Positions 1-11,200 of a stretch of DNA of 64,000 nucleotides are shown here, piece after piece (within the stretch, counting starts at the first letter, position 1; each line of letters opens with the position of its first letter). The stretch is taken from positions 1 through 64,000 of the forward strand of contig JACEFZ010028126.1 in NCBI GenBank assembly GCA_014155875.1. The letters run 5' to 3'. Below the pieces are notes generated by a model, which searched no databases, was not told the DNA's origin, and saw only the letters and a program-made list of their open reading frames with translations. The position numbers and the translations under genes were made by a program. This DNA comes from Cepaea nemoralis. Lineage: Eukaryota; Mollusca; Gastropoda; Stylommatophora; Helicidae.

Positions 1-399
1 GGATTCAAATCGTAATTGTTTACATTACTAAGTGTGTTGTCTCTGAAATACATATTTTCCAGTTAGTAAGACACCTGCTATGCATTTCTTTTCATAATTA
101 TATTTTATTATATCTCTACATGTAATGTGCATATGTATCACACACACACACACAGAGTAATATCCATCTCTCTATTTATATAACTGCACTACGAGTGATC
201 TAAATTGTACATTAATTATCTAATTTCCGTGTTTCTGCACATAGTGTCATATAATAAATCTAAACATAAACATTTATCCCACACATACACATATGGCACC
301 ACAATAGTTGTAGTCGTAAATTTGTGATGGTACACTTTGTTTATGTTAACAATAGTGTGAACTAAAAGTACAGAAGAAACAAAAAACTAAAGAAAATGT
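1..399. other. AT-rich spacer, no gene seen
   Basis: AT-rich sequence without a recognisable coding frame. It holds a short (CA)n run at about 139-154. Nothing else in it matches another part of the window. Confidence 0.6.
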
Positions 400-655
400 T
401 CATCCATCCTACATGTGCCCCATGCCGATAAGCGTGGGCGGTCATGTTTCGGTTTCACCTCTCCTCACCGATCACCATAGTCGGGTCAGCTCTGTGTTTC
501 TGTCTCGACGCATGACATGTGGCCAAGCCATCCAAGTATTTACTTCTCATCTTCCCCCTTGGTCCTCTTCTCTTCAATCTTGCCAGTTGTCACCACGTTC
601 TCCAATTCCTGTCCTCTCATAACATGCCCCCAAAAGAAATTGCTCAATTGTACGT
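400..655 (-). mobile_element. LINE-A 3' tail, truncated copy
   Basis: On the minus strand this matches the C-terminal end of the LINE-A ORF2 seen at 24120-25140: the stretch decoding to the 'NLVTTGKI' and 'RGRPR..KYLDGLA.WHG' region followed by a short (GATG)-type 3' tail at 400-410. Only the last 80 or so codons are present, so it is a 5'-truncated, dead copy. Short frames in both directions come from this remnant and are not genes. Confidence 0.75.
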
Positions 656-659
656 ATTA

Positions 660-840
660 ACTGATCTCCCATTTGGACAGAAGGACAATGTATCTCCAAA
701 CTAGAGTCATTGTGTTATTTGGTTTTGTTTTGAAGTATCTTCCCGCAATTTCAGTGCTCAGTGAAAGGAACTTTACCTTATAATACTTGTTCATTTAATT
801 GCCACCCTGTTTTCGCCAAACTTACTTTTTTTTTTGCGCT
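660..840 (+). repeat. Interspersed repeat R1, copy 1
   Basis: Shares an ordered set of blocks with 40445-40665 and 60115-60310: 'tttggacagaaggac', 'cattgtgttatttg', 'gcaattt.a.tgct.agtga' and 'ataatacttgttcattt'. No coding potential or terminal repeat is visible. The family is unclassified; all three copies lie in the same orientation. Confidence 0.65.
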
Positions 841-2280
841 GAATTCAGTTAAACGTGATTAAAAATTCATGGATGTGTTACACTACTAGTTCCATTCCAC
901 ACTCATGAAAACCCATGATGCAAGTTCCATAAGTAAATTGTTTCTGTCATCATGTCATGGTTTATGGTTGGTTAAATTTTTGCGTGAGAACTGTTCAATG
1001 CTTACACTAGAAGTTCAGCCAAGAAATACTGTTATTTATTTTGTTCTTGTTGTCACGATGATATGGATTTTGCGTTGACAACATTGACATTGTGTGTGTG
1101 TGTGTGGGTTTTTTTTTAGTATTCTTGTTTACTTCCGTCAAGCTTTCGTCATTTTTGTGTCTGTTCTTTTCATACTCTAAGCTCGGCGAGAAACCTTTTA
1201 CCCCAACCCGAAGCAAATGATTAGCATAAAATAGGTAATTATAGATACATTGAGGGTTGTTTGATTCCATCATAACTTGAGGGCTAATACAACCACTGAC
1301 TCACTCACTCATACCCTGTAATGCATCACACACATCACCGGAAACATGAAAAGATATACTGTTTACTTGCAATAGTTTTTTTTTCTGCATATAATTTTTT
1401 TCATTTATGAATGTTTCATTTTTAACATCTCTTTTATAATTCTTTTGTGGTATTTTTACAATTTTTACATTGAACTCTGACAATATATTCAAATTGTATT
1501 TTGTGTACTTGGAGCTGTTATCAAGATAGTTTCCAATATTGCTTTTAACATGCTACGTTAAAAATTGACTAGTTCCCACTGCTCTAGTTAAAGTAACTAA
1601 CTCGATCCTAACTTCATTTAACTGGACCCTATTCAACCCAACACTTGTATCCTCATGGACCCATAGGTTTTACTATTTACAACTTATTAACCGCCTTAGC
1701 TATTGAAATATATGCAGTGTTTGTTCTTAACACAACAGTACAATTAGTGCTGGCCATAGGGAGGGAATGGTGATGCTTCAATAACTGCCAATGTCTTTGC
1801 TTCAGTTGTGGCATTTAACTAGATTATTACAGTAGTTTAATGCTATTATTAAATTAGATTGTTTACAGTAGTTAGGTTAGCTAGCGAATGTATGTACTTG
1901 TGTACCCTGTGAGATCTTGATTTTTATATCATACTGTATTTTGTGTTGTTGTGTAAAATACTGGTGCTCGTGTATATGCATAAATAATATTCCAGCATTT
2001 TTAGTAATGATAGGTACCTTTTTATAACATGTGATGTGTTTATTTCCTAGAATCGAAAGCATGAACTCGACATGTTTGTATGTTATTGTGTTCAGAAACG
2101 TGTTTCTCTTCCTCTTCTTCTTCTTTGTATCAACCTCAGACGTCAGTATAAATCCAAAGAAATCATACGTCACCTGAATCTTCTTGGCAAGTCTATAGAA
2201 TAAAGTTTGTCCTCAAATGGAGCCAGTGTGGGCTAGAATAGTTTGACACCTGAGTTTAATATTAGCTGCTTAAAGTCTAC
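841..2280. other. Spacer, no gene seen
   Basis: AT-rich sequence with a (TG)n run near 1091-1106 and several T or A homopolymers. The open frames are short, low in complexity and lack recognisable domains. I see no repeat family shared with the rest of the window. Confidence 0.55.
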
Positions 2281-2283
2281 TGG

Positions 2284-2519
2284 TGTCTATGGCTTAGAGA
2301 CTGTGAATGTAGTTTCATAACTCCAACATATCTGGTTCAAAGTCAGCCACAGTCGATTTGGAGCAGATTTGATTTATGTTGATTTATGCAATGATGGGGC
2401 ATCGACCATTCAGAAAGCGATAGGAAACTGCTGAACGTAGAACCAACTGCCTAGAGAATTACAAATAGGCAGTAAATGCTGGGATTGAAATTAACGTGAA
2501 GCAAAAGGCATGCAATTAC
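2284..2519 (+). mobile_element. SINE-1 copy (tRNA-headed), diverged
   Basis: Contains the ordered SINE-1 blocks: a tRNA-like promoter remnant ('ctggttcaaagtcagccaca' at about 2332), 'cgatttggagcaga', 'gttgattta', 'cattcagaaagcgatagg' and 'aaactgctgaac', ending in 'ggcatgcaatta'. Non-coding, transcribed by RNA polymerase III in active families and mobilised by a partner LINE. Diverged, without an obvious A-tail. Confidence 0.7.
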
Positions 2520-2804
2520 TTTAAAATTAACTTCACAATTGACTGCAGTCTGTGGATTCTGCATTGTATATTATCTGTGATTATATTTTTCTTCTGTGTT
2601 ATATATAATTTTTACAACATCATCTTTCATACAAATGTGAAGGTATAATACCATTCAGAGAATGTGTGGGGGTACAGTATAACTAGTCCTTTACCTATTA
2701 TAGCCTTGATTCAGTTAGTTCGGTGGCCATGACATTCCTCTCGCTCCTTTGCTTCAAACAATTCCTGCAACTATAAATATTGTCCTGTGACCCACTTCAA
2801 GATA

Positions 2805-2925
2805 CTTGGTCGACCCCATAACCGTGCTGATGGGAGGGGGGGGGTCTTATCACTGCTGGTGATTGAACCCAAACCATTGTCTTGATAGGCACGCTAATTA
2901 ATAACTGTACCAACCCCGCCCACTG
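2805..2925 (-). mobile_element. tRNA-like SINE head
   Basis: On the minus strand a box-A-like 'TTGGTACAGTTATTAATTAG' is followed about 45 nt later by a box-B-like 'GGGTTCAATCACC', the spacing of a tRNA-type internal promoter. It does not fold as a full tRNA. A family assignment beyond 'tRNA-derived SINE' is not possible from this copy. Confidence 0.5.
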
Positions 2926-2935
2926 CATTGTTTTC

Positions 2936-2961
2936 GTGTGTGTGTGTGTGTGTATATATAT
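2936..2961. repeat. (TG)n-(TA)n microsatellite
   Basis: About ten TG dinucleotides run directly into a short TA stretch. Confidence 0.85.
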
Positions 2962-3079
2962 GGGTATGCTGGGTAGTGGATTCATTGCTGGATGGATGAT
3001 GGTGACAACTGATTTGTTATTACAGATGTAGTTAGCCGCTTGCAGCCCACAGTGACAATACTATCACCGAGGGTATTCA

Positions 3080-3540
3080 TCTCCATCATGTTCCGTGCGG
3101 TAAGCGTGGGCGATCATGTTTTCGCCATTTCACTCGATCACCAGAGTCTGACTCAGCTCCATGTTCTGCCTCTACCATGTCATTGATCAAGCCATCCAAG
3201 TATGTACTCTCTGTCTTCACCCCTTGTTCGCCTTTTCCCTCGATCTTGGCCAGTTATCACCAGTTCTCACACTTTATTTCTTCTCTTACATGTCAAACAT
3301 TTTTGACTGAGTACTCTAATTTCTCGATCAATTTACGATTATCATTGTTTTCTGTGTAGTCTTGGTCATTGGTCTTTCTGTCTGTCCATGGTATTCTTTG
3401 CGGTCTCCTCGGAAATCACTCTCCACAGCCATAAGGCTGTTTTTTCAGCTTGACTGCTCATTGTCCAAGCTTCACATCCTATAAAAGTACAGGCTTCTAT
3501 ATAGCACTCAACACTCGTCTACGCGTGTCATTTGGTATCC
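3080..3540 (-). mobile_element. LINE-A 3' tail, truncated copy
   Basis: Minus-strand similarity to LINE-A ORF2 (compare 26628-27195). The order of blocks is the same: '3' tail / TAxAYR..', the 'GLATWHG' region, the 'VTTGKIEGK' region, 'RLIRxIRRRQ', 'WTDRKTN' and the 'EAWTMSSQAEK' region near 3440-3480. Frame is broken by several indels. It reaches slightly further 5' than the copy at 400-655. Confidence 0.75.
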
Positions 3541-4320
3541 ACGTCCAGTTCCTCCGAGCAATTAACAGTCGTGAACCGAACACCTAGGAAGTAGTCGACT
3601 CACACCTTTGGAAGCGAGAGAGCAGCGTTGTACACACGAAACCACGGAGTTACATCTACACATTGTAGAGTTACATTTCAGTAAATGAGAGCTACTGGTA
3701 CTCATTGTTGACTCCCATATGTATTTGTGTTAGATCTCTCAGAACTACTGGATAGAGGGGAAAAAAAAAATCACCTGTAACCTCTTTATGGTCGCGCGAT
3801 TTGTCCCTATATTTGGTGCAGAATTGTCTTTCTTGTAGCTCACATATGGTGAGGCCATGTAACTGGTGGTATAGTCTGTCCAGAAATGGAATGCCTTAAT
3901 TCACTATCAATTATTTTGTGAAAAACTTGTTTGCATCGTTTATAAAGTTTTTCACTGCCGTCTTTATTTACCCCCACCCAATGGTATGTCTTTGATAGGT
4001 CCAAAAGCACTTAAATCTAGAAAGCTGTGACTTTTTCTTTGATGTTTTGGTGAAAAACTAGTGATTTCTCGCTACAAACTTGTTTTACAGTAATGCCCCT
4101 TTCCACTACGCGAGCTCTTCCATAGTCAATCCCATGTCCCACGAGAATTAACTATTCAACGTTACTGTTTCCGTGTGAAGGCGTAATACATTTAATAACG
4201 TGCACTTCATCTCTGAACCCGTAAATTAAATACCGCCTATAAACACAGTTTTGAAATCTGCTGTACACTCTCCGTAACAAAATTTTTTTTTGTTTGATGG
4301 CTAATAATTTTCTCCCGTGT
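3541..4320. other. Spacer, no gene seen
   Basis: Unique-looking sequence with an A-run at about 3762-3771. No frame longer than about 60 codons and no match to other repeats in the window was found. Confidence 0.5.
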
Positions 4321-4324
4321 GTTG

Positions 4325-4910
4325 CCCCGGGGCCCTAAGGGAAGCAAAGAATAGCAACACTGTAGTCCTAACCACGCATGTAAGAGGCGACGAGAGGCTT
4401 GATGGGTTCCGTCGCCCTGCTACTGAGTGCGTGTGTGGCGCGAACTGGTGAGCTTTGAGTTTTCGTGTGAAATGCTTTTGTCTGCCGATGGTTTTTTTTT
4501 GGAGCGGACTGCAATGTTCGGAGCGATGGCAGATGGCTTATGTCCCAGAGTTTGACCGTTTTGCCTTATGCAGAAATGCGTGGCTGCTGGGCTTCTGGTT
4601 GACTGTCCTACCATCCACGATGAATTGTATTTCGTGACTGTGTGGGTGACATCTTAGGAAACATACAATGGGAAAAGACTGCTGATTCCATCAGAGATTA
4701 ACTCTGGGTTTCGTGGGAGACTATTGTGTTGACATTCTGGCGGCGCATTATGCACAGTGTTCTGTTGTTTGTCGAGACTCATGTCGTTTCCACTTTTCAC
4801 ATTGGGCAGTGGGGAGCGTTTTGTGTAATATTCACTGGCACAGGAACGGAGCATAATGGGGACAACCCGTTGCTGTGAAGTTGGAACTGCGACTAACTAA
4901 CTAACTTATA
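4325..4910 (+). mobile_element. Deletion derivative of a LINE (LINE-B)
   Basis: Two blocks recur elsewhere. 4325-4430 resembles 39860-39960 (shared 'taagggaa.caaagaatagc' and 'taagaggcg' blocks). 4845-4910, with 'ggcacaggaacggagca' and 'cccgttgctgtgaagttgga', resembles 39420-39480. The end is a (CTAA)-type simple tail, typical of LINE 3' ends. In between, 'WEKTADSIRD' is readable near 4670-4700, as in the linker of LINE ORF2. Most of the element is missing; the short frames here are not genes. Confidence 0.5.
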
Positions 4911-5049
4911 ATAAGTTTATATGCTAAATCTCATCATTATCTCTCAATTGGTTACTGAGATATGGAATTTTATATTGGGGCAGATAAAAGTAAACAGACT
5001 ATAGACGCTCATCTGACGGCCTGGTGGTCATGGGATGGATTTCCCCGAT

Positions 5050-5252
5050 TCCAATTTTTTTTGGTTTTTGTTTGACTAGCGCTTCTAGGTCAACCCAGCC
5101 TGAAACCAGTACCAGTAAATGTGGGAAGTGAAGACGGCCGGCGTGTAACTGCCCACACACCTCTCACAAGTGTCGATGGGCTTATAGAAATATGGATCTA
5201 TCACCATTTGCCCACTGAATCTTACGGCAGGAAAAAGGATTAGTGGGAGGGG

Positions 5253-5254
<2 letters not shown>
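5050..5254. other. Spacer, no gene seen
   Basis: No repeat or coding match recognised; ends in a G-run leading into the (GA)n tract. Confidence 0.4.

Positions 5255-5290
<36 letters not shown>
5255..5290. repeat. (GA)n microsatellite
   Basis: About 18 GA dinucleotides after a G-run. Confidence 0.95.
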
Positions 5291-5293
<3 letters not shown>

Positions 5294-5364
5294 ATTAGCC
5301 AATTTCAGCTGTTAAAATTTTGTTGACAGCCACACGGTTAGACAGAAAGTGTATAACAATAAAA

Positions 5365-5522
5365 TACAGGGTGTGTTTTTAATGACTCTGCAGTGTTTGA
5401 AAATATTGCCGGTCCAAGTTTTATATTTACCTATTATGCTGCATGATGTGTACATAGAGTGAATACAAAACTTGGACAGGCAATATTTTCAAACACTGCA
5501 CTGTCATTAAAAACACACCCTA
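5365..5522. mobile_element. Foldback MITE with ~57-bp terminal inverted repeats
   Basis: The left arm from 5367 ('cagggtgtgtttttaatgac') and the right arm ending at 5520 are inverted copies over about 57 bp with roughly five mismatches, separated by about 40 bp. Both ends abut TA, compatible with a TA target duplication. There is no coding capacity. The structure fits a miniature inverted-repeat DNA transposon; TA flanks suggest but do not prove a Tc1/mariner-type origin. Confidence 0.75.
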
Positions 5523-5559
5523 TATATCTATAACTCGTTGAAAAGGTTAGATGCGTGTC

Positions 5560-5728
5560 CCTTACTATTCGTCGCAATCAACCCCAGCATTTGGGGGGGG
5601 GGGAGGATAATTTGTGATTTACTAGATGTTTGCGTTCAGCAGTGTGCCCATAGTTTCTGAACGACCGACGCCTCATACCATCTAAATCGACGCAAAACGG
5701 CCTGTTTCCAAATCGCCCTTATTTTTTT
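5560..5728 (-). mobile_element. SINE-1 fragment
   Basis: Minus-strand blocks typical of SINE-1: 'ttctgaacgaccgacgcc', 'cataccatctaaatcgacgc' and 'ccaaatcgccc' read in reverse complement as the central body. The tRNA head and the tail are missing. Confidence 0.7.
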
Positions 5729-5834
5729 TTTTTTTTTAAATTATTTTCAAAACCATCGACTCGTTATGACGATGAATTGTGAAACATGTTCATCACATTT
5801 AAGCCAAAGCGCCGACCCTGTGACTAGAGCGAAC

Positions 5835-5988
5835 CGAAACAACGCTGGAGTGAGTGGGCTCGTCTGATGGCGAGGGACACTGGTAATAGGGAAAGCTAAT
5901 CCACACGCAAAAATCAGTCCAGTGCATTAAAGTACTAATACATGTGTGGACTACGTTTGAGTTCAAAGTGAGTGAACGCAAATTTTTA
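5835..5988 (+). mobile_element. SINE-2 partial copy
   Basis: Reverse complement of the 3' part of SINE-2 found at 15785-16055 and 23656-23960: the gagggacactggtaatag, 'gctaatccacacgcaaaa', 'ggactacgtttgagttcaaa' and 'gagtgaacgcaa' blocks are in order, then A-rich sequence. The tRNA head is absent. Confidence 0.75.
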
Positions 5989-6094
5989 AAAAAAAGCTTT
6001 TGGTAAAAGTTGGAGAAAAGAAAGAAACAAATCCCGTAACAGGAATGTACTGTGGGTAGTTGAAGAGCTAGGACCATCCCATCTTTTAGACCTG

Positions 6095-6220
6095 TGGAAT
6101 AGGTGGCCAGGCTTTCCCCCTCACATAGCGAACGTCGAATGCAGGCATCGAACCTTCGTTCGCCCACGGTCATGCCGTTATCAGCGTAACTCCCTAGCCA
6201 CAAGACTAACCCGCCCTCTG
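6095..6220 (-). mobile_element. tRNA-like SINE head (SINE-3)
   Basis: On the minus strand 'gggcgggttagtcttgtggc' (box-A region) is followed by 'gaaggttcgatgcctgc' (box B GGTTCGANNCC). A related head lies at 54480-54600. It is a SINE promoter remnant, not a functional tRNA: no acceptor stem is closed. Confidence 0.6.
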
Positions 6221-6319
6221 AATATAAGTAGTTGACAACACCCGAAATAGTGTCCTCATTGTCTGGCCGAGTAAATATTGTTTCATCTGTGAATACAGAA
6301 AGTTAGCTGTTTCTGTGGG

Positions 6320-6360
6320 GAGGGAGACAGAGAAAGAAAGAGAGGGGGGGGGGGGGTGGG
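6320..6360. repeat. GA-rich / poly-G low complexity
   Basis: GA and AAAG repeats followed by a run of about 14 G. Confidence 0.85.
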
Positions 6361-6526
6361 AGTTGAGAAAAAGAGAATTAGCTATTACAATGATCGCGGT
6401 GGAGCTTACGCATGTATTGTACCCGTTGCCGCAGCGTCGGCTGCGGCCTAACAGCGCGAACGATTTGGTGTAACAGGACGGCTGCCACGTCCCTCCAACA
6501 TAGTGATGACCAGCTCAATAAGAGGT

Positions 6527-6799
6527 TGAAAACTGATTTTTTTTTTTTTTTCATATCCTTTACAGGACATCGCTGTCAACACCAGCATCTTTCAGCCGTA
6601 TGTTGATTTCTTGGCAAGATTACGCTCAGTAGTTTGCCATTGCTTTCTGAGCGGCCGGCTCACATAGGCCTACCCTGTAAGTTACCGATGCGATTCGAAC
6701 CACTGCTGATTCTCACCATCATCACGTTACCTACGAGAGTATACGAGATTACGGAGAAAAGTCGTAACCTCTAAGCCACGAAGCCGGCTGAAAACTGAT
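6527..6799 (-). mobile_element. SINE-1, full-length copy with 11-bp target-site duplication
   Basis: The element occupies 6538-6788 on the minus strand. It is flanked by direct repeats 'tgaaaactgat' at 6527-6537 and 6789-6799. It begins at the tRNA-like head (box B 'GGTTCGAATCGC' near 6690-6700) and ends in 'cctgtaaaggatatg' followed by an A-tail (the T-run at 6538-6551 on the plus strand). These are the hallmarks of target-primed reverse transcription. The length is about 250 bp. No protein is encoded. Confidence 0.9.
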
Positions 6800-7290
6800 A
6801 CAGGGGAAAATTCGCCACTGACAAATCGTCCCATTTCCAGATTGACCTTTAGTCGCTGTTATCGTATAGGGTAGTAACAGTTAAATTATCCGTACTTCAA
6901 CGTTGCGAACAAACAAGAAATAGAATCACACACTTTCTCCAAAATTGAAATTCAATATTGTTTTTTATAATTCTAATGTAACTTGATCCGAACAACGACC
7001 TCATGTCGTACATAGTAATAACTTCATAACTCTCAACTCTAACAGGGATTTACTTATAAAATTTCCACTAGCCTTCTCGTAAAAACACACGACTCTTCAT
7101 AAATATCATACACGAGGTAAACTAGTGAAGAAAATCACCATTAAATGAACCCATGTTTTTAAAATTCATATTCTATTCTTCTGCTACGGTGGAATCTTCT
7201 CTAATCCGTTTAGTCGTTTCAACGTCCTTACTTTTCTGATGAGAACCTTCTTTGCTTGTTGTACCACCTTCCTTTCCTGATGGAGACCAA
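6800..7290. other. Spacer, no gene seen
   Basis: AT-rich sequence with no frame above about 60 codons and no match to the other repeat families. Confidence 0.5.
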
Positions 7291-7313
7291 CCCCCCCCCC
7301 CCCCCCCCCCCCC
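7291..7313. repeat. Poly-C tract
   Basis: Uninterrupted run of about 23 C. True length is uncertain because such homopolymers assemble poorly. Confidence 0.9.
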
Positions 7314-7593
7314 GACTAACTATCGTGTTGTCAACTCTACACTTTCTCTACTCGAATGTCATCCGTAGAAACCACACACAAATTCCCTACGTAAAAACAA
7401 TATCTTTGTTTAGTGCATCTTCGTGCAACAAACGGTAATTTTCGTAAGGGTCTTTTTCTTTCCGAACGTAAATCCTAACACATCGCCAGGACAGTGCGCT
7501 CTGTATAGGTCGACACAGTAACAGCCCATTCTGGTACATGGGGAACGAAACATTACTACACAAACAACAGCGATTTAGGTGATGTAATGTATG

Positions 7594-7676
7594 TGGTCGT
7601 CATACAACGGGCTTGGGATAGGTCGTCATACAACGGGCTTGGAATTGGCCGTCATACATCGGGCTTGGGATAGGCC
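7594..7676. repeat. 28-bp tandem repeat, 3 copies
   Basis: Three units of 'ggtcgtcatacaacgggctt' plus about 8 further bases, with a few substitutions in the third. Confidence 0.85.
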
Positions 7677-7782
7677 AGCATGTCCGCAAAGAGAAGAGCG
7701 CCGGCTCTTAAACCTCCTGTGCGCTGATGACTATGCGCTACACCAGTCAGACTTCAACGTTGACGTCTCGTTCAAAATGTAG

Positions 7783-7960
7783 CTGCCTTGTTCCAGACGT
7801 ACTGGTGTTACCTTTCCTCTGGGGTGAACTAGTCAGGCCGTGAGAGGGATCATGCTGCATGGGCAACACATGGTCTCTAAATTCAGCCCAGGCTTTGCGT
7901 TATGGAGAGGGATAACTCCATTTTACAAACTATCCTCTGTCAAGACGGTAAGATGACCCA
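7783..7960 (+). repeat. Interspersed repeat R2, copy 1
   Basis: Shares ordered blocks with 44690-44985: 'cttgttccag.cgta.tggt', 'gagagggatcat.ctg', 'tttg.g..at.gaga' and 'ctgtcaagacgg.aag'. A shorter relative lies at 23245-23365. No terminal repeats or coding frame are evident, so the class is unknown. The sequence from 7960 to 8200 has no recognised match. Confidence 0.65.
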
Positions 7961-8203
7961 CGGCTGAGAACAAGAACTGCTGGTTGTCGAGTACCACCTT
8001 GGCCACCCAGCAAGGCACAAGCCTTGGGCCGTAGCTGTCAGTGGGGTTGTTGTGTCGTGTCCAGTTACAACTGGGTGCCCTGTTTAAACAGGATGTTAGA
8101 GTAGCTTTATGAGCACGCATTGAAAGGTCACAGGGGGATAATCAACATCAGGAGTTGGTCTGGTCATCAGAGTTCAATGTCACACACCCCTCCTCTTGTG
8201 TGA

Positions 8204-11200
8204 CTGCCCACTTCTATCCATATGGCCCACTTTTATCCACACTGCCCACTTCTATCCACACTGCCCACTTCTATCCATATGGCCCACTTTTATCCACACT
8301 GCCCACTTCTATCCACACTGCCCACTTCTATCCACACCGCCCACTTCTATCCACACTGCCCACTTCTATCCACACTGCCCACTTCTATCCACACTGCCCA
8401 CTTTTATCCACGCTACCCACTTCTATCCACACTGCCCACTTCTATCCACTCTGCCCAATCTGCCCACTTCTATCCTTACTGCCACATCTATTCACAACGG
8501 CCCACTGTTATCCACACTGCCCACTTCTATCCACACTGCCCACTTCTATCCACACTGCCCCACTTCTATCCACACTGCCTACTTCTATCCACACGGCCCA
8601 ATTTTATCCACACTGCCCACTTCTATCCACACTGCCCACTTCTATCCACACTGCCCACTTCTATCCACACTGCCCACTTTTATCCACACTGCCCACTTCT
8701 ATCCACACTGCCCACTTCTATCCACTCTGCCCACTTCTATCCTTACTGCCCACATCTATTCACACTGCCCACTTTTATCCACACTGCCCACGTCTATCCT
8801 TACTGTCCACTTCTATCCTTACTGCCCACTTCTTTCCTTACTGCCCACTTCTATCTACACTGCCCACTTCTATTCACACTGCCCACTTCTATCCACACTA
8901 CCCACTTCTATCCTTACTGCCCACATCTATTCACACTGCCCACTTTTATCCACACTGCCCACTTCTATCCTTACTGCCCACTTCTATTCTTATTGCCTAC
9001 TTCTATCTACACTGCCCACTTCTATTCACACTGCCCACTTCTATTCACACTGCCCACTTCTATCCACACTGCCCACTTCTATCCACACTGCCCACTTTTA
9101 TCCACACTGCCCACTTCTATCCACACTGCCCACTTCTATCCACTCTGCCCACTTCTATCCACTCTGCCCACTTCTATCCACTCTGCCCACTTCTATCCTT
9201 ACTGCCCACATCTATTCACACTGTCCACTTTTATCCACACTGCCCACTTCTATCCTTACTGCCCACTTCTATCCTTACTGCCCACTTCTATCTACACTGC
9301 CCACTTCTATTCACACTGCCCACTTCTATCCACACTACCCACTTCTATCCTTACTGCCCACATCTATTCACACTGCCCACTTTTATCCACACTGCCCACT
9401 TCTATCCTTACTGCCCACTTCTATCCTTATTGCCTACTTCTATCTACACTGCCCACTTCTATTCACACTGCCCACTTCTATCCACACTGCCCACTTCTAT
9501 CCACACTGCCCACTTCTATCCACACTGCCCACTTCTATCCACACTGCCCACTTCTATCCTTACTGCCCACTTCTATCCTTACTGCCCACTTCTATCCTTA
9601 CTGCCCACTTCTATCCACACTGCCCACTTCTATCCACACTGCCCACTTCTATCCACTCTGCCCACTTCTATCCTTACTGCCCACATCTATTCACACTGCC
9701 CACCTTTATCCACACTGCCGACTTCTATCCTTACTACCCACTTCTATCCTTACTGCCACTTCTATCCACACTACGCACTTCTATCCTTACTGCCCACTTC
9801 TATCCTTACTGCCCACATCTATTCACACTGCCACTTCTATCCTTACTGCCCACTTCTATCCTTACTGCCCACTTCTATCTACCATGCCCACTTCTATTCA
9901 CACTGCCCACTTCTATCCACACTGCCCACGTTCTATCCACACTTGCCACACATCTATTTACACTGCCCACTTTATCCACACTGCCCACTTCTATCCACAC
10001 TGCCCACTTCTATCCTTACTACCTACTTCTATCCACACTGCCCACTTCTATCCACTCTGCCACTTCTATCCACTCTGCCCACTTCTATCCACACTGCCCA
10101 CTTATATCCACACTGCCCACTTTATCCACGCTACCCCACTTCTATCCACACTGCCCACTTCTATCCACTCTGCCCACTCTGCCCACTTCTATCCTTACTG
10201 CCCACATCTATTCACACTGCCCACTTTTATCCACACTGCCCACTTCTATCCACACTGCCCACTTCTATCCACACTGCCTACTTCTATCCACACGGCCCAA
10301 TTTTATCCACACTGCCCACTTCTATCCACACTGCCCACTTCTATCCACACTGCCCACTTCTATCCACACTGCCCACTTTTATCCACACTGCCCACTTCTA
10401 TCCACACTGCCCACTTCTATCCACTCTGCCCACTTCTATCCTTACTGCCCACATCTATTCACACTGCCCACTTTATCCACACTGCCCACGTCCTATCCTT
10501 ACTGTCCACTTCTATCCTTACTGCCCACTTCTTTCCTTACTGCCCCTTCTATCTACACTGCCCAACTTCTATTCACACTGCCCACTTCTATCCACACTAC
10601 CCACTTCTATCCTTACTGCCCACTTCTATTCTTATTGCCTACTTCTATCTACACTGCCCACTTCTATTCACACTGCCCACTTCTATTCACACTGCCCACT
10701 TCTATCCACACTGCCCACTTCTATCCACACTGCCCACTTTTATCCACACTGCCCACTTCTATCCCACTGCCCACTTCTATCCACTCTGCCCACTTCTATC
10801 CACTCTGCCCACTTCTATCCACTCTGCCCACTTCTATCCTTACTGCCCACATCTATTCACACTGTCCACTTTTATCCACACTGCCCACTTCTATCCTTAC
10901 TGCCCACTTCTATCCTTACTGCCCACTTCTATCTACACTGCCCACTTCTATTCACACTGCCCACTTCTATCCACACTACCCACTTCTATCCTTACTGCCC
11001 ACATCTATTCACACTGCCCACTTTTATCCACACTGCCCACTTCTATCCTTATTGCCTACTTCTATCTACACTGCCCACTTCTATTCACACTGCCCACTTC
11101 TATCCACACTGCCCACTTCTATCCACACTGCCCACTTCTATCCACACTGCCCACTTCTATCCTTACTGCCCACTTCTATCCTTACTGCCCACTTCTATCC

